A stretch of DNA of 64,000 nt. Source: Achromobacter kerstersii. GTDB taxonomy: Bacteria > Pseudomonadota > Gammaproteobacteria > Burkholderiales > Burkholderiaceae_B. Of the stretch, positions 49,679 to 58,579 are shown piece after piece. The notes under the pieces are model-generated. The model had not been told where the DNA came from and did not search any database. It saw only the letters and a list, made by a program, of their open reading frames with translations. Each line of letters starts with the position of its first letter. The stretch's first letter is position 1. The DNA is taken from the NCBI RefSeq assembly GCF_902859595.1, contig NZ_CADIJQ010000003.1, positions 1-64,000 of the forward strand, written 5' to 3'. The translations under genes and the position numbers were made by a program.

Positions 49679-50986
49679 ATGGACTTGAAAATCTTTGACC
49701 GGATGGAATCTGAGGTGCGGGGCTACATTCGGTCGTTTCCCGTGATATTCAGCCAGGCCAGAGGCTCAACGCTGATTGATGAAGACGGCACCGAGTACAT
49801 CGATTTCTTCAGCGGCGCAGGCACGCTGAACTATGGCCACAACAATCCTGTTCTCAAGGAAAAGCTGCTGGAATATGTCCAATCGGACGGCGTCGTCCAT
49901 GGTCTGGACATGGCCACCAGTGCGAAGAAGCGTTTCCTGGAGACGGTGGATCGCGTGCTGCTCAAGCCGCGCAACTGGCAATACACGCTGCAATTCACTG
50001 GCCCCACCGGCACCAATGCCGTGGAAGCCGCGCTGAAGATTGCGCGCCAGGTGAAGGGCCGCCCCAATGTGATTTCGTTCACGCATGGTTTTCACGGCGT
50101 CAGCGGCGGTTCGCTGGCGGTGACGGCCAACATGAAGTTCCGCGAGGCCTCCGGCTACGCGCTGGGCAACACGACGTTCATGCCCTATGACGGGTACTTC
50201 GGGCCCGACGTGGACACCATGGCGTACCTGGAGCGCATGCTGGAAGATCCCAGCAGCGGCATGGACAAGCCCGCCGCCGTCATCGTGGAAACGGTGCAAG
50301 GCGAGGGCGGCGTCAACGTTGCAACGCTACGCTGGTTGAAGGAGCTGGAAAAGCTGTGCAAGCGCCACGACATGCTGCTGATCGTGGACGACATCCAGGT
50401 CGGCTGCGGCCGTACGGGCACGTTCTTCAGCTTCGAGGCCGCCGGCATCCGCCCCGACATCATCACCCTGTCGAAGTCGCTGTCGGGTTTTGGCCTGCCG
50501 ATGTCGCTGGTGCTGATGAAGCCCGAGCTGGACATCTGGAAGCCGGGCGCCCACAGCGGCACGTTCCGCGGCAACAACCTGGCTTTCGTCACGGCCACGC
50601 AGGCGCTGGAAACGTATTGGGCCAATACCGCCTTCACCGCCGACATCCAGCGCAAGGAACGCACGGTGCGCGACTGGCTGGAAAACCTGGTCCACAGCTA
50701 TCCCAACGCCGGCCTGTCGGTGCGCGGCCGCGGCCTGATCCAGGGCCTGGTGTGCAACAGCACGCCTGCGCTTGCCAACCGCATCGCGCAGCAGGCCTTC
50801 AAGAAGGGCGTCGTTATCGAAACGTCGGGCGCGCACGATGAAGTGCTGAAGCTCTTGCCCGCGCTGACGATCGAGGAAGACCTGCTCAGCAAGGGCCTGG
50901 ACCTGATCGAGGCCAGCGTGGCGGAAGCGCTGGCTGAAGAAGGGCAGTCTGCCCGCATTCTGAAATTTGGAGGAAAACGTCAATGA
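49679..50986 (+). CDS. ectB: Diaminobutyrate-2-oxoglutarate transaminase EctB
   Basis: This 435-residue PLP enzyme makes diaminobutyrate from aspartate semialdehyde with glutamate as amino donor. Motifs are FFSGAGTLNYGHNNP, FTGPTGTNAVEAALK and the PLP lysine Lys266 in TLSKSLSGFGLPMS. A strong GGGAGGATT precedes the ATG. It follows ectA after a 124-base gap holding a small hairpin and overlaps ectC by four bases. Confidence 0.96.
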   Translation: MDLKIFDRMESEVRGYIRSFPVIFSQARGSTLIDEDGTEYIDFFSGAGTLNYGHNNPVLKEKLLEYVQSDGVVHGLDMATSAKKRFLETVDRVLLKPRNWQYTLQFTGPTGTNAVEAALKIARQVKGRPNVISFTHGFHGVSGGSLAVTANMKFREASGYALGNTTFMPYDGYFGPDVDTMAYLERMLEDPSSGMDKPAAVIVETVQGEGGVNVATLRWLKELEKLCKRHDMLLIVDDIQVGCGRTGTFFSFEAAGIRPDIITLSKSLSGFGLPMSLVLMKPELDIWKPGAHSGTFRGNNLAFVTATQALETYWANTAFTADIQRKERTVRDWLENLVHSYPNAGLSVRGRGLIQGLVCNSTPALANRIAQQAFKKGVVIETSGAHDEVLKLLPALTIEEDLLSKGLDLIEASVAEALAEEGQSARILKFGGKRQ

Positions 50987-51387
50987 TCGTACGCAATGTC
51001 AAAGATGTGATCGGCACCGCCGACGAAGTTCGCACCGACACCTGGGTCAGCCGCCGCGTGCTGCTGAAGAAGGACGGCATGGGCTTCTCCTTCCATGAGA
51101 CCACCATCTTCCCGGGCGGCCGCACGCACATCCACTACAAGAACCATCTTGAAGCGGTGTGGTGCATTGAAGGCGACGGCTCCATCGAGACCATCGCCGA
51201 CGGCAAGAAGTACGACCTGGGCCCCGGCGTGGTCTACGCCCTGAACGAGAACGACGAGCACTGGCTGTGCGGCGGCAAAGAGCCGCTGCGCGTCATCTGC
51301 GTCTTCAACCCGCCGCTGACCGGCCAGGAAGTGCACGACAAAGAAGGCGTCTACGCCTTGCCTGAAGCCGAAGCCAAAGCGGCTTGA
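50983..51387 (+). CDS. ectC: Ectoine synthase EctC
   Basis: This 134-residue cupin-fold enzyme cyclises gamma-N-acetyl-diaminobutyrate to ectoine. The family stretches KKDGMGFSFHETTIFPGG, HIHYKNHLEAVWCIEGDG and LNENDEHWLCGG are present. It overlaps the ectB stop and is 15 bases before ectD. Confidence 0.96.
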   Translation: MIVRNVKDVIGTADEVRTDTWVSRRVLLKKDGMGFSFHETTIFPGGRTHIHYKNHLEAVWCIEGDGSIETIADGKKYDLGPGVVYALNENDEHWLCGGKEPLRVICVFNPPLTGQEVHDKEGVYALPEAEAKAA

Positions 51388-51402
51388 TACAAGGAGGTTC
51401 GC

Positions 51403-52329
51403 ATGATCTCACCTGCTCAGGACCCGTACGCCTCACGTACGGATCGAAGCTCCGCCATCATCTCCCGCCAGGACCCGGTGGTTTACGAAGACGGAAAATA
51501 CGCCAGCGCCTTGTCCGGCGAGCAAGTCGGACAGTACGAGCGCGACGGTTTCCTCTTGCTGGAAAACCTGTTCTCGGAAGAGGAAATCCGCGCCCTGTCG
51601 TCCGAGGTCGAGCGCATGACGCGCGACCCGTCGATCATCCGGCGTGAGGAATCCATCACCGAACCCGGCAGCAATGCCGTGCGCTCGATCTTCATGGTCC
51701 ACGTGCTGAACCCCGTGCTGTCGCGCCTGGTGCGCGACCCGCGGCTGGTCAATGTGGCGCGCCAGATCCTGGGGTCCGAGGTGTACATCCACCAATCGCG
51801 CGCCAACATGAAACCCGGCTTCAAGGGTAAGGAGTTCTACTGGCACTCCGACTTTGAAACGTGGCACGTCGAAGACGGCATGCCGTCGATGCGTGCGCTT
51901 AGTTGCTCGGTGCTGTTGACCGATAACAACGAGTGCAATGGCCCCTTGATGCTCGTGCCGGGCTCGCACCGGCAGTTCATTTCGTGCGTGGGCGAAACCC
52001 CGAACGAGCACTACAAGCAGTCGCTGAAGAAGCAGGAGTACGGCGTGCCGGACCCGGTCAGCCTGCAACTGCTGGTCGAGCAAGGCGGTATCCGCTCGAT
52101 GACGGCCAAGGCCGGCTCGGTGGTGTTCTTCGACTGCAACACGATGCACGGCTCGAACAGCAACATCTCGCCGTGGCCGCGCGCCAATGTGTTCATGGTC
52201 TACAACAGCATGGAAAACACGCTGAACCCGCCCAAGTACGGGCTGAACCCGCGTCCCGAGCATATCGCCACGCGCAAGGGGTTCAAGGCGGTGACGCCGC
52301 TGGACACGTTAAAGCTGGTGGGCAGTTAA
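51403..52329 (+). CDS. ectD: Ectoine 5-hydroxylase EctD
   Basis: This 308-residue Fe(II)/2-oxoglutarate dioxygenase makes 5-hydroxyectoine. The EctD signature FYWHSDFETWHVEDGMP is intact, with iron ligands His148 and Asp150 in it and His249 in NTMHGSN. AAGGAGG precedes the ATG. It is the last gene of the ect operon and is followed by a tandem hairpin array. Confidence 0.96.
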   Translation: MISPAQDPYASRTDRSSAIISRQDPVVYEDGKYASALSGEQVGQYERDGFLLLENLFSEEEIRALSSEVERMTRDPSIIRREESITEPGSNAVRSIFMVHVLNPVLSRLVRDPRLVNVARQILGSEVYIHQSRANMKPGFKGKEFYWHSDFETWHVEDGMPSMRALSCSVLLTDNNECNGPLMLVPGSHRQFISCVGETPNEHYKQSLKKQEYGVPDPVSLQLLVEQGGIRSMTAKAGSVVFFDCNTMHGSNSNISPWPRANVFMVYNSMENTLNPPKYGLNPRPEHIATRKGFKAVTPLDTLKLVGS

Positions 52330-52385
52330 GGTTTGCTGCCTGATGGCACTGAAGGCAATGCGGCCCGTGGGCCGCGCTGCAAACG

Positions 52386-52511
52386 AAACCCGGGCTTGGC
52401 CCGGGTTTTTCATTTTTCGGCAGCTGGGCCTGGCCCGGGTTTTTCATTCCTCGACAGCCGGACTTGGCCCGGGTTATTTCGTGCATCGACACCCGGGTTC
52501 CGCTCGGGTTT
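52386..52511 (+). repeat. Four tandem terminator-like hairpins after ectD
   Basis: An array of about 34-bp units (starting near 52395, 52429, 52463 and 52497) repeats a GGCCCGGGT(T) core with a following T-rich stretch. The first unit is a full hairpin AACCCGGGCTTGGCCCGGGTT with TTTTT. The second keeps a strong stem, and the third and fourth are more diverged. It is located between ectD and the next gene. It most likely terminates the ect operon and arose by stepwise duplication. Confidence 0.85.
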
Positions 52512-52618
52512 CTTCATGCGCACAGCCATCGGAAAAGGGGTGAGGGAACACGGGGCTGTCTGCTATCCTCTCGCGGACTATTCCCGCCCATCCTTCCTCC
52601 TGCTGATCTTCCGCCGCC

Positions 52619-53491
52619 ATGTCCGCTCGTATTCTCAGCTTGCATATTTACCCGATCAAATCCTGCGCCGGCATCGACCTGGCCGAGTCCCCCATCGACC
52701 GGGCCGGTCTGGCCTACGACCGCCGCTGGATGCTGATCAGCGAAGACGGCCAGTTCATGACCCAGCGCCAGTGGCCCGCGATGGCGCTGATCCGCACGGC
52801 GATCACCGCCGATGCGTTGCGGCTGTCCGCGCCGGGCATGGCGGACCTGGATATCGCGTTGGATGGGTCGGGCGTTGAGCCGGGGGCAGCGCCCGTGGCC
52901 GTCTGGAGCGACACGATTTCGGCCCAGCGCGAAAGCGCCGCAGCGGGGCAGTGGTTTTCCGATTTTCTCAAGACGCCGTGCCGCCTGGTCAAGGTGGACC
53001 CGGCCGCGCATCGCAACGCCAAGCCGGACTGGGTGACGCGCTGGCTGGATGCGCATCCCGATCTGGCGGACGCGTTTGCGGGCGAGCATGACTTTGGCTT
53101 TGCCGACGGCTTCCCGCTGCTGGTCGCCAACCAGGCATCGCTAGATGACCTGAACGCCCGGCTGCAAGCCAAAGGCGTGGCGCCGGTTCCCATGGACCGC
53201 TTCCGCGCCAATATCGTGGTGCAGGGCGAATGGGAACCTTTCGAAGAAGACCACACCGCGATGATCACGGCGGCTGGGGTACGCATGGCTTTCGTCAAGC
53301 CCTGCACGCGCTGCTCGATTCCCGATATTGATCAGCGCACCGCGCAGCAGAACGACGAGCCCGGCCGCACGTTGGCGGGCTATCGAAATTTGGAAATAGG
53401 GGTGGTGTTCGGCCAGAACGCCATTCTGGACGCGCCGGCCGGGGCGCGCCTGAAGGTCGGCGACGAGGTCGAGATCGAATTGGATTTCTGA
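52619..53491 (+). CDS. MOSC-domain protein (YcbX-like)
   Basis: This 290-residue protein has an N-terminal MOSC_N beta-barrel (LSLHIYPIKSCAGIDLAES and RRWMLISEDGQFMTQRQWPAMALI-type segment). A C-terminal MOSC domain follows with the molybdenum-cofactor cysteine in MAFVKPCTRCSIPDID. It likely reduces N-hydroxylated compounds, as shown for YcbX/mARC-like proteins, though it lacks the fused ferredoxin domain of E. coli YcbX. ATG at 52619 is used. Confidence 0.85.
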   Translation: MSARILSLHIYPIKSCAGIDLAESPIDRAGLAYDRRWMLISEDGQFMTQRQWPAMALIRTAITADALRLSAPGMADLDIALDGSGVEPGAAPVAVWSDTISAQRESAAAGQWFSDFLKTPCRLVKVDPAAHRNAKPDWVTRWLDAHPDLADAFAGEHDFGFADGFPLLVANQASLDDLNARLQAKGVAPVPMDRFRANIVVQGEWEPFEEDHTAMITAAGVRMAFVKPCTRCSIPDIDQRTAQQNDEPGRTLAGYRNLEIGVVFGQNAILDAPAGARLKVGDEVEIELDF

Positions 53492-53570
53492 CTGCTTGGC
53501 TTGGGGGACGTGAGCCAGGAGCGCCGTAGCAGCGGCGCCCTGGCCGGGGCAGCGGGGCTTACACCAGCGC

Positions 53571-53888
53571 TTACACCGAAGACATCTTCAGGCCGATCAG
53601 CCCCAGCACGATCAGCGCTACGCTGGCGATGCGCATCCAGCTTGTGGATTCACCAAACAGCACAATGCCGGCCACGAAGGCGCCGATGGTGCCAATGCCC
53701 ACCCACACCGCATAAGCGGTGCCCAACGGCAGGGATTTCATGGCGACGGCCAGCAGCCAGACGCTGATGGCCATGCCGCCCGCGGTAATCAGGGACGGCC
53801 ACAAGCGGGTAAAGCCATGGGTGTACTTCAGGCCGACGGCCCAAACGATTTCAAACAGGCCTGCAAGTACCAGGATGATCCAGGTCAT
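53571..53888 (-). CDS. gdx: Guanidinium exporter Gdx (SugE, SMR family)
   Basis: This 105-residue inner-membrane protein has four helices, the conserved Glu13 in [15 protein letters not shown] and the Gdx-type [10 protein letters not shown] segment. It closely resembles E. coli SugE/Gdx, which exports guanidinium in exchange for protons. AGGAG precedes the ATG. The 5' leader holds a guanidine-II riboswitch, which is independent support for the assignment. Confidence 0.95.
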   Translation of the reverse strand: MTWIILVLAGLFEIVWAVGLKYTHGFTRLWPSLITAGGMAISVWLLAVAMKSLPLGTAYAVWVGIGTIGAFVAGIVLFGESTSWMRIASVALIVLGLIGLKMSSV

Positions 53889-53930
53889 AGACGACTCCTA
53901 CTGTTGCGCTGCCGGCGGGGCGCCGGCATT

Positions 53931-53998
53931 GAGGGGTCGTCCCCGGATAAAAAACAGGCGGGTCTTTGACCGCGCGCAGCAGCGGGCCGTCCCGCTGC
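53931..53998 (-). promoter_or_regulatory. Guanidine-II (mini-ykkC) riboswitch
   Basis: On the minus strand, GCAGCGGG-ACGG-CCCGCTGC (53998-53979) and GGGG-ACGA-CCCC (53944-53933) are two stems with ACGR tetraloops, separated by a 34-base linker. That is the defining structure of the guanidine-II class. It lies in the 5' untranslated leader of gdx, with the second hairpin about 43 bases before the start codon. On guanidine binding the two loops dimerise, typically raising expression. Confidence 0.93.
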
Positions 53999-54005
53999 GG
54001 CAAAA

Positions 54006-54033
54006 ATTATAGAATACCGGCTTCCAACGGCAA
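54006..54033 (-). promoter_or_regulatory. Promoter for the riboswitch-gdx transcript
   Basis: TATAAT (54011-54006) is a perfect -10 box, with TTGCCG 16 bases upstream (54033-54028) as a moderate -35. Transcription would start at about 53999, precisely at the first riboswitch hairpin. A strong promoter with a riboswitch leader matches known gdx regulation. Confidence 0.82.
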
Positions 54034-54100
54034 AACCGGATGCCGGGCATCACCTTAGCAACACGTCGCGGACCGGACCGCGAACCAGGATATTTCAATC

Positions 54101-54469
54101 ATGCAACGCATCATGCTGCGGGCAAAGCTGCACCGCGTCACGGTCACCGAAGCCGACCTTCACTACGAAGGGTCTTGTGGCATCGACGAAGACCTGCTGG
54201 ACGCTGCCGGCATGCGCGAGTTCGAACGCATCGAACTCTACAACGTCACCAATGGCGAACGTTTCGACACCTACATCATCAAGGCGGCCCGCGGCAGCGG
54301 CGCCATTTCCTTGAACGGCGCCGCCGCGCGCCGGGCTCAGGTCGGTGATCTGCTGATCATCTGCACCTACGGCCCGATGTCTGAAGAAGATTCCGCCACG
54401 CACAAGCCGCAAGTGGTGCTGGTGGACGACGCGAACCGCGTCAAGGAAATCCGCAAGTTCCCGGCCTGA
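54101..54469 (+). CDS. panD: Aspartate 1-decarboxylase PanD
   Basis: This 122-residue pyruvoyl enzyme makes beta-alanine for pantothenate. The self-cleavage site Gly24-Ser25 in HYEGSCGID is present, and the [13 protein letters not shown] and [13 protein letters not shown] stretches are typical. It is divergent from the gdx transcript. Confidence 0.96.
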   Translation: MQRIMLRAKLHRVTVTEADLHYEGSCGIDEDLLDAAGMREFERIELYNVTNGERFDTYIIKAARGSGAISLNGAAARRAQVGDLLIICTYGPMSEEDSATHKPQVVLVDDANRVKEIRKFPA

Positions 54470-54539
54470 GGCCGGCCCGGGCACAGCGCCATCCTGGCCT
54501 AGCCGGATGGCGCTCTCCTCAACCCTGAACCGTTTCATC

Positions 54540-55586
54540 ATGAGCTTCCAGGTCATCATTCAACCCAGCAAGCATCAATTCCCGGTCGAGCCCGGCCAGA
54601 CCGTGCTCGACGGCGCCTTGGCCGCCGGCATCGTGCTGCCTTATAGCTGTCGCAACGGCGCGTGCTCCACCTGCAAGGGCAAAGTGGTGTCCGGGGAGTT
54701 CGACGCCGGGCAATATCCCGCCCAGATCCTGTCGCCCGAAGAACTGGCCGACGGCTACACGCTGTTCTGCCAGGCGCGGCCCGAGTCGGACATGGTGGTG
54801 GAATCCACCGAAGTCCGCCTGGCCAGCGACATCCAGATCCGCAAGCTGCCCTCGCGCGTGCAGACGCTGGAACGCGTGGCGCCCGACGTCACCGTGATCA
54901 AGCTGCAACTGCCCGCGTCCGAGCAGTTCCGCTATTACGCCGGCCAGTACATCGAAGTCATCCTCAAGGATGGCCGCCGCCGCAGCTACTCGATGGCAGG
55001 CGCGCCGCACACCGGCAGCCCGCTGGAACTGCACATCCGCCACATGCCGGGCGGCCTGTTTACCGACCACGTCTTCGGCGCGGGCGATACGCAGATGAAA
55101 GAGCGCGAAATCCTGCGTCTGGAAGGGCCGTTTGGTTCGTTCTTCCTGCGCGAAGACAGCGACAAGCCGATCGTGTTGCTGGCCAGCGGCACGGGCTTTG
55201 CGCCGGTGAAGGCCATCGTGGAACACATGATCCACAAGGGCATCACGCGTCCGGTCACGCTGTACTGGGGCGGCCGCCGCCCGCAGGACTTGTACATGGA
55301 TGCGCTGGCGCAATCGTGGTCGGGCCTGTTGCCCAGCTTCAACTATGTGCCGGTCGTGTCGAACGCCTTGCAGGAAGATAACTGGACGGGCCGCACGGGC
55401 TTCGTCCACGAGGCCGTCATGCAAGACATCGGCGATCTGTCGGGCCACCAGGTTTACGCCTGCGGCACGCCGTTGATGGTGGATGCCGCGCGCCGTGAAT
55501 TCAGCACGCAGAATGGCCTGCCGCCGGAAGAGTTCTACGCGGACGCGTTCACGTCCGAAGCCGACCTGGCGAAAGCCGCGTCGTAA
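54540..55586 (+). CDS. Ferredoxin-NAD(P)H reductase-like protein (AscD/CDP-6-deoxyglucoseen reductase family)
   Basis: This 348-residue protein has an N-terminal plant-type [2Fe-2S] domain (CRNGACSTCKGKV and a fourth Cys in LFCQARP). A FAD/NAD-binding ferredoxin-reductase domain follows (RRRSYSMAGAP and LLASGTGFAPVKAIVEH). It is often annotated as CDP-6-deoxy-3,4-glucoseen reductase, but no deoxysugar genes are nearby, so the annotation reflects family only. ATG 54540 (MSFQVIIQPSK) is used; an earlier ATG adds eleven unrelated residues. Confidence 0.78.
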   Translation: MSFQVIIQPSKHQFPVEPGQTVLDGALAAGIVLPYSCRNGACSTCKGKVVSGEFDAGQYPAQILSPEELADGYTLFCQARPESDMVVESTEVRLASDIQIRKLPSRVQTLERVAPDVTVIKLQLPASEQFRYYAGQYIEVILKDGRRRSYSMAGAPHTGSPLELHIRHMPGGLFTDHVFGAGDTQMKEREILRLEGPFGSFFLREDSDKPIVLLASGTGFAPVKAIVEHMIHKGITRPVTLYWGGRRPQDLYMDALAQSWSGLLPSFNYVPVVSNALQEDNWTGRTGFVHEAVMQDIGDLSGHQVYACGTPLMVDAARREFSTQNGLPPEEFYADAFTSEADLAKAAS

Positions 55587-55764
55587 CCGGAAAGCGCACG
55601 GATACGGGGGCGAATTCACAAGCTGAAAAGCTTAGTGACTTCCGCCCCTTTTTAATACGTAGGCGAAGGCAAATCGGCAAGGTAAACTGCCCTGGCAGCG
55701 GCTTGCCAAGGGCGGCGGACATCGGGTCCGCGAACCGATTTGGCACGCAAGGAGCAATGCGGGC

Positions 55765-57021
55765 ATGAAAGTAGCGGTATTGGGTAGCGGCATTATCGGA
55801 ATCTCCAGCGCCTGGTGGCTAAGCCAGGCCGGCCACGACGTCGTGGTCATTGATCGCTGCACCGGTCCCGCACAGGAAACGAGTCTGGCCAATGGCGCGC
55901 AGATTTCCGTGTCCTATGCCGAGCCCTGGGCCAATCCTCAGGCGCCGTTGAAGCTGCTGAAATGGATGTTCCAGGATAATGCGCCGCTGCTGTTCCGTCC
56001 GCAGCTGGACTGGCGCCAATGGATGTGGGGCCTGGCCTTCCTGCGCGAATGCCTGCCCAGCCGTCTGGCGCCGAACATCCGCGCCATGGTCCGCATGGCC
56101 GAATACAGCCGCACTACGTTGCGCAGCATGCGCGCCGAACTGGGTATCGAATACGACCACCTTGAACGCGGCATCCTGAATTTCTATCGCGATCCCCACG
56201 AATTCGAAAACTCGCAGCGCGCCGCCGGCCTGATGCGCGATTTCGGCGTCGAGCGCCGTGTGGTCACGGCCGACGAAGTCATTGCAATTGAGCCCGCCCT
56301 GGCGCCGCATCGCCAAACCATCGTCGGGGGCGACTACACCCCCGAAGACGAAAGCGGCGACGTGCATCTGTTCACCGTCGCTCTGGCCGAACGCTGCGCC
56401 CGCGCAGGCGTCGAATTCCGCTACAGCACACGCGCGACCCGCCTGTTGACGCAAGGCGGCACAGTGCAAGGTATTGAAATCATTGAGCCGGACGGCAGCT
56501 ACGGCACCGTTTCGGCCGATGCCTATGTGGTGGCGATGGGCAGTTTCAGCCCGAACCTGCTGCGCCCGCTGGGCATCCCCTGCAACGTCTATCCGGCCAA
56601 GGGCTATTCGGCGACGTTTCCGGTCATCAAGCCGGAGGCCGCGCCCACGGTCAGCCTGACGGACAGCAGCCACAAAATCGTGTTTTCGCGCCTGGGCGAC
56701 CGCCTGCGCATGGCAGGCACCGCAGAGCTGTCGGGCTATTCCCGCGGCCTGAACACCGGCCGTTGCGAAGCGTTGACGCACCTGGCGCAAGAACTTTTCC
56801 CCGACGCGCTCGATTTCGAGAGCGTCAGCTATTGGTCGGGCTTACGCCCGTCCACTCCCTCGAACGTGCCCATCATCGGCCGCAGCCGTATCCCCAATTT
56901 GTATATCAATACGGGACACGGTACGCTCGGTTGGACGATGGGTGTTGGCTCGGGCCGGGCTTTGGCCGATCTGCTCAGTGGACGGCGGCCAGAACCGGAA
57001 TTCCCTTTTCTTGGTCTGTGA
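55765..57021 (+). CDS. dadA: D-amino acid dehydrogenase small subunit-like FAD oxidoreductase (DadA family)
   Basis: This 418-residue DAO-family flavoprotein has the FAD motif VLGSGIIGISSAWWLSQAGHDVVVID, then conserved NGAQISVSYAEPWANP and the C-terminal GTLGWTMGVGSGRALADL. Sequence and length fit DadA, which oxidises D-amino acids at the membrane. AAGGAGCAATGCGGGC precedes the ATG. No alr/dadX gene follows; instead a solute-binding protein comes four bases later. Confidence 0.86.
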   Translation: MKVAVLGSGIIGISSAWWLSQAGHDVVVIDRCTGPAQETSLANGAQISVSYAEPWANPQAPLKLLKWMFQDNAPLLFRPQLDWRQWMWGLAFLRECLPSRLAPNIRAMVRMAEYSRTTLRSMRAELGIEYDHLERGILNFYRDPHEFENSQRAAGLMRDFGVERRVVTADEVIAIEPALAPHRQTIVGGDYTPEDESGDVHLFTVALAERCARAGVEFRYSTRATRLLTQGGTVQGIEIIEPDGSYGTVSADAYVVAMGSFSPNLLRPLGIPCNVYPAKGYSATFPVIKPEAAPTVSLTDSSHKIVFSRLGDRLRMAGTAELSGYSRGLNTGRCEALTHLAQELFPDALDFESVSYWSGLRPSTPSNVPIIGRSRIPNLYINTGHGTLGWTMGVGSGRALADLLSGRRPEPEFPFLGL

Positions 57022-57025
57022 ACCT

Positions 57026-58366
57026 ATGAAGAATCTGCAATTGGCGGGCGTTGCCCGCGCGATGTTCGCCAGCCGGCGTGCATGGGTATTTGGCGCCGCG
57101 ATGGCAATCGCGGGTGTGGCGAATGCCGCCCCAGTGGAAATTCAAGTCTGGCACACGCTGTCTGACGCGAATAAGGCCGAGTTCGAAAAACTGGCCAAGC
57201 AATACAACAAAGAACAGGACCAAGTCAGCGTCAAGCTGCGTGGATTCAGCTCGCAGGACGCGCTGGAGCAAGAAGCCATCAGCGCCGTCAAGGCGAAGAA
57301 GGCGCCCAACCTGGTCCAACTGACCGACAACCACTCCCCGGAAGTCGTGGCCCAGCACAAGGCCATCCTGCCCATGCACGAACTGCTGGCCAAGTACCCG
57401 ATCAAGGACCTGAACTGGTTCGTGCCGGCCACCAGCAGCTTCACGCGCGACAGCAAGGGCCGCCTGCTGGCGTTCCCCTGGATGGCCGAAGTGCCGGTGA
57501 TGTTCTACAACACCGCCGCCTACAAGAAGGCCGGTCTTGACCCCAACAATCCCGCTCGCACCTGGACCGGCCTGCAAGCCGAACTCCTGAAGCTGCGCGA
57601 CGTGGCCGATATCGACTGCCCCTACGCCTCCAGCGACCAGGTCACGGTCCATCTGGAGAACCTGGCCCCGATCAACGGCCAGCAGTTCACCACCAACAAC
57701 AACGGCCTGGATGCCGTGACCAAGAAGAGCGCTGCGCCTGCCATGCAGTTCGACACGCTCTACATGCGTCACATCTCGCTGATGGTCAGCTGGAAGCGTT
57801 CGCTGCTGTTCATGGCGCACACGGGTGACGCTGCCGCAGACAAGCTGTTCGCCAAGGGCGAATGCGCGGTGCTGACGGCGAACTCGGGCGCGTTCGGCAC
57901 GTTCCTGAACACCAAGTCGCTGGCGTTCGGCGTGGCGCCGGTGCCTTACTACGATCAGGCCACGAAGTCCGCCGGCCAGCCTTTTGTGAGCGGTTCGGCC
58001 CTGTGGGCGCTTGAAGGCCGCCCGCAAGCCGAAGAAAAGGCCACCGCGCAGTTCCTGGCCTGGCTGTCCAAGCCGGTCGTGGCCGCCGAATGGCATCAGC
58101 GCACGGGCTTCCTGCCGCTGACCGAAGCCGCGTTCCGTGCCTCGGATGTGTCGTTCTACAAGAGCATCCCGGGCGCGCAAGCCGTGATCGCGTCGATGAG
58201 CAACCGCCCGGCCAGCAACAGCCGTGGTTTCCGCATGGCGAACTACAACCGTATCGAACCGGTGCTGAACCAGCAGTTGAACGATGCGTTTGAAGGCAAG
58301 GTGCCGCCCGTCGCGGCCCTGAACAACGCCGCGTCCCAAGCGCGTTCCCTCGCGACGCAACGCTGA
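57026..58366 (+). CDS. Orphan periplasmic ABC solute-binding protein (UgpB-like)
   Basis: This 446-residue extracytoplasmic binding protein has a signal peptide (AWVFGAAMAIAGVANAAPVE) and the mature start VEIQVWHTLSDANKAEFEKLAKQYN, typical of UgpB-like family 1 binding proteins. The central AFPWMAEVPVMFYNTAAYKKAG matches the family too. The start at 57026 is chosen because the signal peptide begins there; upstream residues overlap the dadA-like gene. No permease or ATPase genes are nearby, so its transporter lies elsewhere. It may bind glycerol-3-phosphate or a sugar. Confidence 0.8.
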   Translation: MKNLQLAGVARAMFASRRAWVFGAAMAIAGVANAAPVEIQVWHTLSDANKAEFEKLAKQYNKEQDQVSVKLRGFSSQDALEQEAISAVKAKKAPNLVQLTDNHSPEVVAQHKAILPMHELLAKYPIKDLNWFVPATSSFTRDSKGRLLAFPWMAEVPVMFYNTAAYKKAGLDPNNPARTWTGLQAELLKLRDVADIDCPYASSDQVTVHLENLAPINGQQFTTNNNGLDAVTKKSAAPAMQFDTLYMRHISLMVSWKRSLLFMAHTGDAAADKLFAKGECAVLTANSGAFGTFLNTKSLAFGVAPVPYYDQATKSAGQPFVSGSALWALEGRPQAEEKATAQFLAWLSKPVVAAEWHQRTGFLPLTEAAFRASDVSFYKSIPGAQAVIASMSNRPASNSRGFRMANYNRIEPVLNQQLNDAFEGKVPPVAALNNAASQARSLATQR

Positions 58367-58415
58367 TCGCACACGGCTGATCGGACGGCATTCGCGCTGT
58401 CCGTTTGGCCTGCAA

Positions 58416-58445
58416 GAACCCGGCCCCAGGGCCGGGTTTTTTTTC
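58416..58445 (+). terminator. Terminator after the binding protein gene
   Basis: AACCCGGCCC-CA-GGGCCGGGTTTTTTTT is a strong hairpin with an eight-T tail. Confidence 0.93.
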
Positions 58446-58579
58446 GTCCATAAGGTTCGTCAGGGCAGGGTGGATCAAAGCATCCATGCGTATATGCCAG
58501 TCTGGCGGCGCGTCCGGCCCTCGTCCACCATCTGCGGCATGCGTACTACTTCCGGTGCGCCCTTTGCTCGTGGTGAGGC

